Of a stretch of 64,000 bases of DNA, positions 1 to 7,637 are shown piece after piece; positions within the stretch are counted from its first letter, which is position 1, and every line of letters begins with the position of its first letter. The translations under genes were made by a program, and so were the position numbers. This DNA is from Halobaculum sp. MBLA0143 (GTDB lineage: Archaea; Halobacteriota; Halobacteria; Halobacteriales; Haloferacaceae). The notes beneath the pieces were generated by a model that had not been told where the DNA came from, searched no databases, and worked only from the letters and a program-made list of their open reading frames with translations. The stretch covers positions 1,922,001 through 1,986,000 of the forward strand of contig NZ_JBGKAC010000001.1 in NCBI RefSeq assembly GCF_041361465.1. The letters run 5' to 3'.

Positions 1-333
1 CACCCGACCGGCCGCCACCGACTCGACGACCGTCCGGAGCCGCTCGACGGGCGCGATCACGTTCCGTCGGGCGAGAATCGCCGTGTTGCCGAACGCGACG
101 GCCGCCCCCACGAGCAACGCCGCCTGCGCCGTCAGTCGCACCGGTCCCGCCGGCAGCAGCAACGGTGCCCCGGCCTGCGCGAGCGACACCCCGAACTGGA
201 TCGTCACCGCCGCCAACACCGTTCGTTCGACGCTCTCGTCGACCCCCAGAGCCGACACCGACCAGTACAGCGTCGCAACGTACCGCTCGCGGAGGCTCAC
301 CGTCGTCCACCTCCGTCGCCGTCTTCGTCGCAC
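1..333 (-). CDS. partial membrane protein with HAMP-like segment (transducer or sensor kinase N-terminus)
   Basis: The minus strand is open from a GTG near 333 to the left edge, giving about 111 N-terminal residues; an in-frame stop lies just upstream, so the start is inside this stretch. It has a basic N-terminus, a hydrophobic segment around LAAVTIQFGVSLAQ, a second around ALLVGAAVAFGN, then basic residues and APVERLRTVVESVAAGRV, which reads like the first HAMP helix. Two membrane helices plus HAMP suit a haloarchaeal methyl-accepting transducer or a sensor kinase; the output domain lies outside the window, so the choice cannot be made. Confidence 0.6.
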   Translation of the reverse strand, partial: MRRRRRRRWTTVSLRERYVATLYWSVSALGVDESVERTVLAAVTIQFGVSLAQAGAPLLLPAGPVRLTAQAALLVGAAVAFGNTAILARRNVIAPVERLRTVVESVAAGRV

Positions 334-488
334 AGTGCCGTCGTCGTCCGCCGAGTAGTTCGGATCATGCTACGGTGTCTGTGGTCGTCGCGGCCGTCTC
401 GGCCACGCGTCTGTCGTCTCACTCACGAGTCGATCACTCTCCGGCAGAAGTCACTCCCTCGTTGTTGAATTCCGAGAATCGTCGCAAG

Positions 489-1451
489 CTACTCCCCGTG
501 CCACTCGGGGTCGCGGTCCTCGAGGAAGGCGTCGATCCCCTCGTTGCCGTCGTGACTGCCGACTAGGCCGACGAACAGCTCCCGTTCGTGCGCCAGGCCG
601 TCGTCCAACGGGCGCTGGGCGGCCGCTCGCACCGCCTCCGTCGCCCGCCGGACCGCGAGCGGGCTCTTCGCGGCGACCGTCTCCGCGAACGCCGTCACCC
701 GGTCGTCCAGCTCCGCCGGCGGCACGGCCTCCTCCACGAGCCCGATCTCGGCGGCCCGGTCGGCGTCGATCACCTCCCCCGTGAGGATCAGCCGTAAGGC
801 CTCGCCGGCGCCGACGAGCCGCGGCAGTCGTTGGGTGCCGCCGCCGCCCGGCATCAGCCCCAGGTCGATCTCCGGCTGGCCCAGCTTCGCGTCCGCTCGA
901 GCGATCCGGAGGTCACACGCCTGTGCCAGCTCGCAGCCGCCCCCGAGCGCGTGGCCGTTCACTCGAGCGACGACCGGCACCGGACAGTCCGCGACCGTCT
1001 CGTACACGCGGGGGAACTCACTCGCCGCCCGTTGTTCGACCGCCGACCGCTCGCGCAGTTCCGTCACGTCCGCGCCGGCGACGAACGCCCGTGCCTCCGA
1101 GGAGCCCGTCAGGACGACCAATCGTACGTCCTCTGTGTCGCCAGTGGCGTCTGTGTCGCCAGTGGCGTCTGTGTCGCCGGTGGCGTCTGTGTCGCCGGTG
1201 GCGTCTGTGTCGCCAGTGGCGTCTGTGTCGCCAGTGGCGTCTGTCTCGGCGGCCCCCGCCTCTCCGACGGCGCTCGCCTCCCCGACGGCGTCGAAGGCGT
1301 CTCTCAGCGCCTCCCTGACGGCGGTGTTCAGCGCGTTCCGGGCGTCCGGGCGGTCGATCACCAGGTCCACGACACCCGGAGCACGCTCGCCGACGCTCGC
1401 CTCCAGCACGTCGCTGTCGGCGACCGCCGCGACGACCGGGTGGGCGTTCAC
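489..1451 (-). CDS. enoyl-CoA hydratase/isomerase family protein with internal acidic repeat
   Basis: Crotonase-fold enzyme, probably hydrating enoyl-CoA in fatty-acid beta-oxidation. 320 residues against about 260 for the family. Crotonase landmarks are present: DRPDARNAL near the N-terminus, AGADVTEL, the oxyanion segment ALGGGCELAQACD and GLMPGGGGTQRLPRLVG. The extra length is a run of six TDATGD repeats placed between the first beta-alpha unit and VRLVVLTGSS, normally a surface loop. Its start overlaps the stop of the upstream 3-hydroxyacyl-CoA dehydrogenase gene by four bases, so the two catalyse consecutive steps from one transcript. Exact acyl specificity cannot be read. Confidence 0.9.
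   Translation of the reverse strand: MNAHPVVAAVADSDVLEASVGERAPGVVDLVIDRPDARNALNTAVREALRDAFDAVGEASAVGEAGAAETDATGDTDATGDTDATGDTDATGDTDATGDTDATGDTEDVRLVVLTGSSEARAFVAGADVTELRERSAVEQRAASEFPRVYETVADCPVPVVARVNGHALGGGCELAQACDLRIARADAKLGQPEIDLGLMPGGGGTQRLPRLVGAGEALRLILTGEVIDADRAAEIGLVEEAVPPAELDDRVTAFAETVAAKSPLAVRRATEAVRAAAQRPLDDGLAHERELFVGLVGSHDGNEGIDAFLEDRDPEWHGE
1135..1242. repeat. six tandem 18-bp units inside the enoyl-CoA hydratase gene
   Basis: Six consecutive copies of an 18-bp unit (gtgtcgccagtggcgtct, with some gccggt variants) in frame with the hydratase, each encoding TDATGD on the minus strand. Copies are near identical, so the expansion is recent or kept homogeneous by recombination or slippage. 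Confidence 0.97.
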
Positions 1452-2350
1452 TGTCGCCCCCCGACGCCGTCCGCGACGCCGACGATCTCACCCTCGTCCC
1501 AGACGTAGAACCCCTCGCCCGTCTTCTTGCCGAGCTTGCCCGCCCGGACCTTCCGGCGCAGCAACGCCGGCGGCTTGAACCGCTCGCCCAGCTCCTCCCG
1601 GAGGTGTTCGAGGATGTCCAGGCGCACGTCCAGTCCGACCGTGTCCGTCAGTTCGATGGGTCCGACCGGGTGGCCGTACCCTCGCTCCATCGCCTCGTCT
1701 ACGTCGCGCGGGTCCGCGACGCCGGTCTCCAGCATCCGGACCGCCTCCACCCCCTGGAGTGCCCCCAGCCGCGAGGTGGCGAACCCCGGAGCGTCCGTCA
1801 CCGTCACCGGTCGTTTCCCCAGCGCCGTCACGAACGACTCCGCGAACTCCCGAACGGCCGGGGTCGTCTGCTCTGCCAGCACCACCTCCACGAGATCCAT
1901 CGCGTGGACCGGGTTGAAGAAGTGGAGGCCGACGACCCGTTCCGGGGCCGACAGCCCGGCGGCGACGCTCGTCAGCGGCAGCGACGACGTGTTCGACGCC
2001 ACGACTGCGTCGGCCGGGAGGTGTGACTCCGCCTCCGACAACACCGCCGTCTTCAGCTCCAGCTCCTCCGGCACCGCCTCCACCGCCAGGTCGGCGTCGG
2101 CAGCCGCCGACCCGAGCTCCGTCGTCGTCTGGACCCGGTCGCGGACGGCTTCCGCCTCCGTTTCCGACAACAACCCCCGCGAGACGGCGTCGTCCGTCGT
2201 CGCCGCGAGGTACTCCTCGGCGGCGTCCAACTGCCCCGCGTCTACGTCCCGGAGCCGAACGTCACAGCCGGCGGCCGCACAGGCGTACGCGATCCCCCGG
2301 CCCATCGTCCCGCCGCCGAGCACACACACCGTCGTGTCGTCAGGGTCCAT
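1448..2350 (-). CDS. 3-hydroxyacyl-CoA dehydrogenase
   Basis: NAD-dependent oxidation of 3-hydroxyacyl-CoA in beta-oxidation. About 300 residues, the size of the single-function enzyme. The N-terminus holds the Rossmann loop GGGTMGRG, then SNTSSLPLTSVA and HFFNPVH with the catalytic His; the C-terminal helical dimerisation domain contains GYGHPVGPIELTD and GKKTGEGFYVWD. ATG at 2350 is preferred over GTG at 2359 because an AACTTTTC-like TATA box lies about 28 bases upstream, the usual leaderless spacing. It is the first gene of a two-gene unit with the hydratase. Confidence 0.93.
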   Translation of the reverse strand: MDPDDTTVCVLGGGTMGRGIAYACAAAGCDVRLRDVDAGQLDAAEEYLAATTDDAVSRGLLSETEAEAVRDRVQTTTELGSAAADADLAVEAVPEELELKTAVLSEAESHLPADAVVASNTSSLPLTSVAAGLSAPERVVGLHFFNPVHAMDLVEVVLAEQTTPAVREFAESFVTALGKRPVTVTDAPGFATSRLGALQGVEAVRMLETGVADPRDVDEAMERGYGHPVGPIELTDTVGLDVRLDILEHLREELGERFKPPALLRRKVRAGKLGKKTGEGFYVWDEGEIVGVADGVGGRQ

Positions 2351-2434
2351 GCGCGTCACGGCGGCGCGACGGGAGAAAAGTTACCGGGATCTCCCCTGTC
2401 GAACGTTAACTCGGAGTCGACTCGTCACTGCCAC

Positions 2435-2441
2435 ATTTATC
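2435..2441 (+). promoter_or_regulatory. TATA-like box of the pyruvate kinase gene
   Basis: The sequence atttatc centres about 29 bases before the ATG at 2468, predicting a leaderless or nearly leaderless transcript. Confidence 0.6.
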
Positions 2442-2467
2442 AGTCCGGTGCGACTACCCGCCCGACA

Positions 2468-4222
2468 ATGCGACGAGCGAAGATAGTCTGTACGCTCGGG
2501 CCGGCCTCCGACGACCGGGAGACGGTGCGAGCGCTCGCCGAGGCGGGAATGTCCGTCGCCAGGCTCAACGCGAGCCACGGGACGACCGACGACCGCGCGA
2601 GTTTAGTCGAGACGATTCGGGCAGTAGACGACGCCGCGAGCCGGCCGTTGGCGGCGATGTTGGACCTCCAGGGTCCGGAGATCCGCACCGCCGAGATCGA
2701 GTCGCCGATCCACCTGGAGACGGGGTCGGAGATACGCTACCGAGAGGGTGACACCGCCACGCCGGAGACGGTCGGGCTGTCGTACCCGGTGGACGCCGCC
2801 GAGCCGGGCGACCGCATCCTGTTGGACGACGGTCGGATCGAGACGACCGTCACGGCCGTCGACGGGGACGAGGTCTGGGCGACCGTCGACTCCGGCGGTG
2901 AGCTCGACTCCCGGAAGGGGGTGAACCTCCCGGGGGTCGATCTCGACGTGAGCCCGGTGACGGAGAGTGACGAGGCGGAGCTCGACGTGGCCGCCGAGAC
3001 GGACGTGGACTTCGTCGCCGCGTCGTTCGTCCGGGACGCGAGCGACGTGTACGCCGTCCGAGACGCCCTGGAGGCGCGTGGGTCCGGGGACGTACCGGTC
3101 GTCGCCAAGATCGAGCGTCGGGGCGCCGTCGAGAACTTAGAGGGGATCGTCGAAGCGGCCTACGGCGTGATGGTCGCCCGGGGTGACCTCGGGGTGGAGT
3201 GCCCGTTGGAGGACGTGCCCGTGATCCAGAAACGGATCATCCGGACGTGTGTCGAGTCGGGGACGCCCGTCATCACCGCGACAGAGATGCTGGACTCGAT
3301 GGTGGCGGCCCGTCGGCCGACGCGTGCGGAGGCGTCCGACGTCGCCAACGCCGTGCTGGACGGCACGGACGCGGTCATGCTGTCGGGCGAGACGGCCGTC
3401 GGCGATCACCCCGTGCGAGTGGTAGAGACGATGGACCGGATCGTCCGACGCGTCGAGGACAGTGACGGCTACGCGGAGACCCGTGAGGAACGGGTACCCG
3501 TCGCCGACGACGACTCTCGGACGGAGGCGCTGGCCCGCTCTGCGCGGTTCCTCGCCCGGGACACGGACGCGGCCGCGGTGGTGGCCGCCTCCGAGTCGGG
3601 CTACACCGCCCGCAAGACCGCGAAGTTCCGGCCGGGCGTCCCGGTGGTCGCCACGACGCCCGACGACCACGTCCGTCGACAGCTCGCGCTCTCGTGGGGG
3701 GTCCGGCCGGTGTCGTCCGGCTACTCCCAGAGCGTCGAGGAGATAATGGACGACGCTGTCGACGCCGCTCTGGCGGCCGGCGTCGCCGACTCCGGCGACA
3801 CGCTGGTCGTGCTCTCGGGGATGATGACGGAGTTGGAGGGCAACACGACGAACACGCTGAAGGTCCACGTCGCCGCCGAGACGATCGCCACCGGCCGGCA
3901 CGTCACCGGAGGCCGGGTGTGTGGCCCGCTCGTCCGACTCGAGGACGGGGACCTCTCCGGGTTCCCCGACGGCGCCGTCGCCTACCTCCCGGCGACGTTC
4001 GACGACGAGTTCCACGGCGACACCGGGAAGTTCGCCGGCATCGTCGACGCCCGCGCCGGCACGACCGGCTACCCCGCGATCGTCGCCCGCGAACGGGAGG
4101 TGCCGATGGTGTCGGGGGCTCCCGTCCCCGGCCGGATCGACGACGAGGCGCTGGTCACGCTGGACGCCGAACGGGGCGTCGTCTACGAGGGTGACGTGCT
4201 GCGTCACGCCCGGAGCCGGTAG
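2468..4222 (+). CDS. pyk: pyruvate kinase with C-terminal PEP-utiliser mobile domain
   Basis: Transfers phosphate from phosphoenolpyruvate to ADP, the last glycolytic step. The barrel begins RRAKIVCTLGPASDD and contains LNASHG, the metal/catalytic segment AKIERRGAVENL, MVARGDLGVE and the signature-like ITATEMLDSM. Bacterial enzymes are about 470 residues; this one is 584, and roughly the last 100 residues (GGRVCGPLVRL through TTGYPAIVAR) resemble the swivelling phosphohistidine-type domain of PEP-utilising enzymes, though a TGG-type phosphohistidine loop is not obvious (ARAGTTGYPA instead). This extra domain is known in haloarchaeal and some bacillary pyruvate kinases. Monocistronic, convergent with the next gene and abutting it. 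Confidence 0.97.
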   Translation: MRRAKIVCTLGPASDDRETVRALAEAGMSVARLNASHGTTDDRASLVETIRAVDDAASRPLAAMLDLQGPEIRTAEIESPIHLETGSEIRYREGDTATPETVGLSYPVDAAEPGDRILLDDGRIETTVTAVDGDEVWATVDSGGELDSRKGVNLPGVDLDVSPVTESDEAELDVAAETDVDFVAASFVRDASDVYAVRDALEARGSGDVPVVAKIERRGAVENLEGIVEAAYGVMVARGDLGVECPLEDVPVIQKRIIRTCVESGTPVITATEMLDSMVAARRPTRAEASDVANAVLDGTDAVMLSGETAVGDHPVRVVETMDRIVRRVEDSDGYAETREERVPVADDDSRTEALARSARFLARDTDAAAVVAASESGYTARKTAKFRPGVPVVATTPDDHVRRQLALSWGVRPVSSGYSQSVEEIMDDAVDAALAAGVADSGDTLVVLSGMMTELEGNTTNTLKVHVAAETIATGRHVTGGRVCGPLVRLEDGDLSGFPDGAVAYLPATFDDEFHGDTGKFAGIVDARAGTTGYPAIVAREREVPMVSGAPVPGRIDDEALVTLDAERGVVYEGDVLRHARSR

Positions 4223-5806
4223 CTACTTCAAGACGAGCGTCCCACCGCTCAGCCCTTCCCACTCGACGCGGTAACCCAGCCGCGAGAGCGCGGCGCTGGC
4301 GTCGTCGATCCCGGCGTCTGTCAGCCGTTCGCTCGCGGTCTCGAACGACTGGCCGGCCGCGAGGTCGTCCGCGACCGCCTCCAGCACGGCCGGCCGGACG
4401 AGGGTGTCGCCGACCCGCTCGTGGTCCGGGAACCGAACGTCCGCGAGCGCGTCCGTCGGGACACCCCGGTCGGCCGCGAGGTCGGCGACGGCAACCGTGT
4501 CGGCGTCGGGCGACAGCGTCGCCGGCAGCGACGCCGTCGCCGTCTCGCGCAGCTCCGACTCGTAGCGGCGCAACACGTCGACCACGTCCTTCGGTCGGAC
4601 GGCCTCGGAGTAGGTTATCACGTCCTGTCCCGTCGCGGCGGTCGCCTCACCGACGCCCAGCGACTCGTCGACGGCGACGAGCATCGCCACGTCCTCCAGC
4701 CCCCGGAACTGTGCCAGCTTCTTGTCGACGTACTCCGGGGTCCAGAAGCCGACGATCTCGAAGAACAGCCCGAAGTCGGCGTGGTCGTACACGAACGCGA
4801 AGTCCGGCACGGCCACCCGTGGCGCGTCGACCGCCGCCGTCTCCGTCCCCGCGGTCGCCCGTTCCGGGTCCACCACGAGCGGCTCCGGCTCCCGCACGAG
4901 CGTCCAGTCGAGATCCAGGGCCCGGAACCGGGCCGCGAACGACGACTCCACCCCGGAGTCGAAGGCGGGCTCCCCCGTCGGGTCACCCTCCGGCACCGGT
5001 ACGTCCGCGTCCGACAGCCGGAGCGTCCGCTCCGTGGCCCGGTCGTCGACGGTCGCGGTCAGCTCCCACCGGGCGGCCGTCCGGGCGACCGTCCGGAGCA
5101 GGTTCGCGAACGCGACGCCGTACCGCCGGGTCCGGCGGAACAACGCGTCCGGCCCGGTGACGACGGCCTCGCGGCTGGACAGCGCGGGGGTCTCTCCCGT
5201 CGCCGGTGCTCCCGTCTCGAACACCTCGTACAGCAGTCCGGCCCGGGAGGCGGCCGACACGAGCGCCTTCGGGTCCGACGCCCGCAGTCGGACCTCCGTC
5301 GCGTCCAGTAGTGCCGCCGCCGCCAGCGCGAAGTCGTAACGGACACACAGCGACGCCGGCGTCGGCTCCGCCCCCAGTCGCGTGAGGATCTGTTCGGGTT
5401 CCCGGTCGGCGTACAGCGACGCCGCCACCGTCTCCGGGTCGGCACCTAACTCGTCGGCCGCCCGCGTCAACGCCCGCTCGCGGTCGGTCTCGTCGGCGAC
5501 CCCGACCGTCTCGGCGGCCTCGAAGGCGGTCCGGCGCACCCGTTCGGGGGGGAGCGGCGACCGTGTCTCGAAGGTGGCCTCGTCGTCCAACAGCTTCGCC
5601 AGCCCGCGGACGAGTTTGAAGTCGTCCGTCTCCCGCTCCAGCGCGGTCACGGCCTCCGTCAGCGCTCGCCGGGGTTCGCCGACGTGGCCCTGGTAGACGC
5701 CGATCACCCGCCCGGCCAACTCGCGGGCGTCCGGGTCGTCTCCGAGGAACTGTGGGTGGTAGCCGCCGCCGGCCCGAGAGATTCGCCGGAGATCCTTCGT
5801 CAGCAC
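4223..5806 (-). CDS. DUF790 family protein (archaeal Bax1-type nuclease)
   Basis: DUF790 proteins include Bax1, an archaeal nuclease that partners the XPB helicase in DNA repair. The family-typical start LTKDLRRISRAGGGYHPQF is reached from a GTG at 5806; the longer reading from 5860 adds 18 residues unlike the family, so it was not used. About 527 residues. The C-terminal third contains PDFAFVYD and FFEIVGFWTPEYVDKKL, consistent with a PD-(D/E)xK-like nuclease core (inferred). No XPB/Rad25 helicase gene is in the window, although the two are often adjacent in archaea. Its stop abuts the convergent pyruvate kinase gene. Confidence 0.82.
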   Translation of the reverse strand: MLTKDLRRISRAGGGYHPQFLGDDPDARELAGRVIGVYQGHVGEPRRALTEAVTALERETDDFKLVRGLAKLLDDEATFETRSPLPPERVRRTAFEAAETVGVADETDRERALTRAADELGADPETVAASLYADREPEQILTRLGAEPTPASLCVRYDFALAAAALLDATEVRLRASDPKALVSAASRAGLLYEVFETGAPATGETPALSSREAVVTGPDALFRRTRRYGVAFANLLRTVARTAARWELTATVDDRATERTLRLSDADVPVPEGDPTGEPAFDSGVESSFAARFRALDLDWTLVREPEPLVVDPERATAGTETAAVDAPRVAVPDFAFVYDHADFGLFFEIVGFWTPEYVDKKLAQFRGLEDVAMLVAVDESLGVGEATAATGQDVITYSEAVRPKDVVDVLRRYESELRETATASLPATLSPDADTVAVADLAADRGVPTDALADVRFPDHERVGDTLVRPAVLEAVADDLAAGQSFETASERLTDAGIDDASAALSRLGYRVEWEGLSGGTLVLK

Positions 5807-5884
5807 ACCGGCAGGTCGGGTGCCCAGTCGGATACCGGTCACGGACACCGGAAGACACACGGAGCCGGCGGCAAAGAGTAGTGT

Positions 5885-6208
5885 ATGGGACTCGGAAGCA
5901 CGGCCAAGAAGCTCCAGAAGGTCACCGACATCGCCGAGCAGCTGTTCAAACGCATCGATCAGATGCGCGGAGAGATCCAGAGCCTCCAGCAGGCTGTCGA
6001 GAGCACGGAGACGGACACGGCAGAGCTACGCCGTGAGGTCGCAGAGACCCGGGCGCTCGTGGAGGCGGTCGCCGAAGCGGAGGGAATCGACACTGAAGCG
6101 GCGCTGGCGGACGTCTCGTACCCGGAGACGGAAGGGCGAACGGTCGCGGACCGCGCGGAGGCAGAGGCGGAGGCGGGCGCAGACGAGGCCGGCGAGGCCG
6201 CCGACTGA
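5885..6208 (+). CDS. small acidic coiled-coil protein (DUF5798-like)
   Basis: 107 residues starting MGLGSTAKKLQKVTDIAEQL, followed by long heptad-rich helices (QSLQQAVESTETDTAELRREVAETRALVEAVAEAEG) and a strongly acidic tail. The N-terminus matches my recollection of the haloarchaeal family DUF5798, whose function is unknown. No signal peptide or membrane segment, so probably cytoplasmic and oligomeric. Divergent from the DUF790 gene with a 78-bp gap. Confidence 0.75.
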   Translation: MGLGSTAKKLQKVTDIAEQLFKRIDQMRGEIQSLQQAVESTETDTAELRREVAETRALVEAVAEAEGIDTEAALADVSYPETEGRTVADRAEAEAEAGADEAGEAAD

Positions 6209-6270
6209 GCCGGCGGCCCCCTGCCGACGGACAGACAGATACAGGTACCAGGGGCAACATTTGCCGAGCC

Positions 6271-7251
6271 GTGACGACACACACCGAGCCACTCGACTCC
6301 GTGCTGGAGACGGTGGGTGAGACGCCGCTCGTGCGGGTGAGCGCTTCGCCCGACGCCGTCCCGGTGTACGCGAAGCTGGAGTCGTTCAACCCGGGCGCGT
6401 CCGTGAAAGACCGGATCGGGAAGTACATGCTGGAGGGGATGTTGGCCGACGGTGACCTGGAGCCGGACGGCACCGTGATCGAGCCGACGGCCGGCAACAC
6501 CGGCATCGGGCTGGCGGTCGCGGCCGGCCAACTCGACGTGGACGCCGTCTTCGTCGTTCCCGAGCGGTTCAGCGTCGAGAAACAACAGCTGATGAGAGCG
6601 CTCGACGCGGAGGTGGTCAACACACCCACCGACGAGGGGATGGGCGGTGCCATCGAGCGCGCCCACGAACTCGCCGAGGAGTTGGACGGCGGGGTCGTTC
6701 CTCAGCAGTTCCAGAATCCGTTGAACGCGGAGGCGCACTACGCCACGACCGCACCGGAGGTGTACGAGGCGCTGGACGGCGCGGTCGGGGCGATCGTCGC
6801 TGGGACCGGCACCGGCGGCACCCTCATGGGGATGGCGGAGTACGCCCTGGAGCGACAGCCGGACACCCGGATCGTCGCCGTCCAGCCGGAGGGGTCGATG
6901 TACGGCGCCTTCTTCGACGAGGAACCGGAGGAGGGGGAGTACAAGACGGAGGGGATCGGCACCCACGACCCGGCGACGAACGAACTGTTCGATCCGGACC
7001 TCGTCGACGACCTGGTGACGGTGTCCGACGAGGCGGTCCACGCGGAGATGCAACGACTCGCGGCCGAGGAGGGACAGTTGGTCGCCTCCAGCGCGGCCGC
7101 CAACTCGTTGGCGGCCCGGCGGGTCGCCCGCGAGATCCGCGACGGCGAGACGACGGTCCCGCACGAGGCCGTCGTCACCGTGTTCTGTGACTCCAGCGAG
7201 CGGTACCTCTCGAAGGGCGTGTACCGCTCGTTCGAGGAGTGGGAGGGGTGA
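6271..7251 (+). CDS. PLP-dependent cysteine synthase family protein
   Basis: Fold-type II PLP enzyme, probably condensing O-acetylserine or O-phosphoserine with sulfide to cysteine; a cystathionine beta-synthase-like role is possible. 326 residues, no C-terminal CBS domains. Seen: ETPLVRV, the PLP lysine in NPGASVKDRIG, the substrate loop EPTAGNTGIGLA, the phosphate-binding GTGTGGTLMG and C-terminal VTVFCDSSERYLSKG. Starts at GTG 6271. It reads into the cupin gene 37 bases on and may be cotranscribed with it. Confidence 0.9.
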   Translation: MTTHTEPLDSVLETVGETPLVRVSASPDAVPVYAKLESFNPGASVKDRIGKYMLEGMLADGDLEPDGTVIEPTAGNTGIGLAVAAGQLDVDAVFVVPERFSVEKQQLMRALDAEVVNTPTDEGMGGAIERAHELAEELDGGVVPQQFQNPLNAEAHYATTAPEVYEALDGAVGAIVAGTGTGGTLMGMAEYALERQPDTRIVAVQPEGSMYGAFFDEEPEEGEYKTEGIGTHDPATNELFDPDLVDDLVTVSDEAVHAEMQRLAAEEGQLVASSAAANSLAARRVAREIRDGETTVPHEAVVTVFCDSSERYLSKGVYRSFEEWEG

Positions 7252-7288
7252 CCGGCCCCGGAACTCTTGACTCGGCGGGTGGTAGGCT

Positions 7289-7633
7289 GTGTCGATGGAG
7301 ACAGTCAGCCACGCGGACGCGGACGGCGTCGAGGCGGTGCCGGACGTGGTCCTCCAACAGGGGGCGGCCGGCGAGGAGACGAGCGTCCAACAGTTCGAGA
7401 TCGAACCGGGTGCGACGGTCCCGGAGCACAGTCACCCCCACGAACAGGCGGGCTACGTCGCACGCGGGGAGCTGACGTTCCTCGTCGACGGGGAGGAACG
7501 CGTCGTGTCGGCCGGCGACTCCTACGTCCTGGCGGGCGGTGAGCCACACGCCGCCGAGAACCGCGGCGACGAGCCGGTCGTCGGCGTCGACGTGTTCGCA
7601 CCCCCGCGGACGGACCCGGACTGGGCGGAGTAG
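7289..7633 (+). CDS. small cupin-domain protein
   Basis: 114 residues forming one double-stranded beta-helix. Cupin motif 1 is PEHSHPHEQAGYVARGELTF, with three candidate metal ligands (His, His, Glu/Gln), and motif 2 is GDSYVLAGGEPHAAEN. Such stand-alone cupins bind a divalent metal; substrate and reaction cannot be told. GTG at 7289 and ATG at 7295 are both possible starts. It lies downstream of the cysteine synthase gene on the same strand and converges on the CHAT protease gene. Confidence 0.85.
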   Translation: MSMETVSHADADGVEAVPDVVLQQGAAGEETSVQQFEIEPGATVPEHSHPHEQAGYVARGELTFLVDGEERVVSAGDSYVLAGGEPHAAENRGDEPVVGVDVFAPPRTDPDWAE

Positions 7634-7637
7634 TCGA

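Noticed and set aside
1135-1242. Possible CRISPR array
   Set aside because: Units are contiguous 18-mers without spacers and in frame in an enzyme gene.
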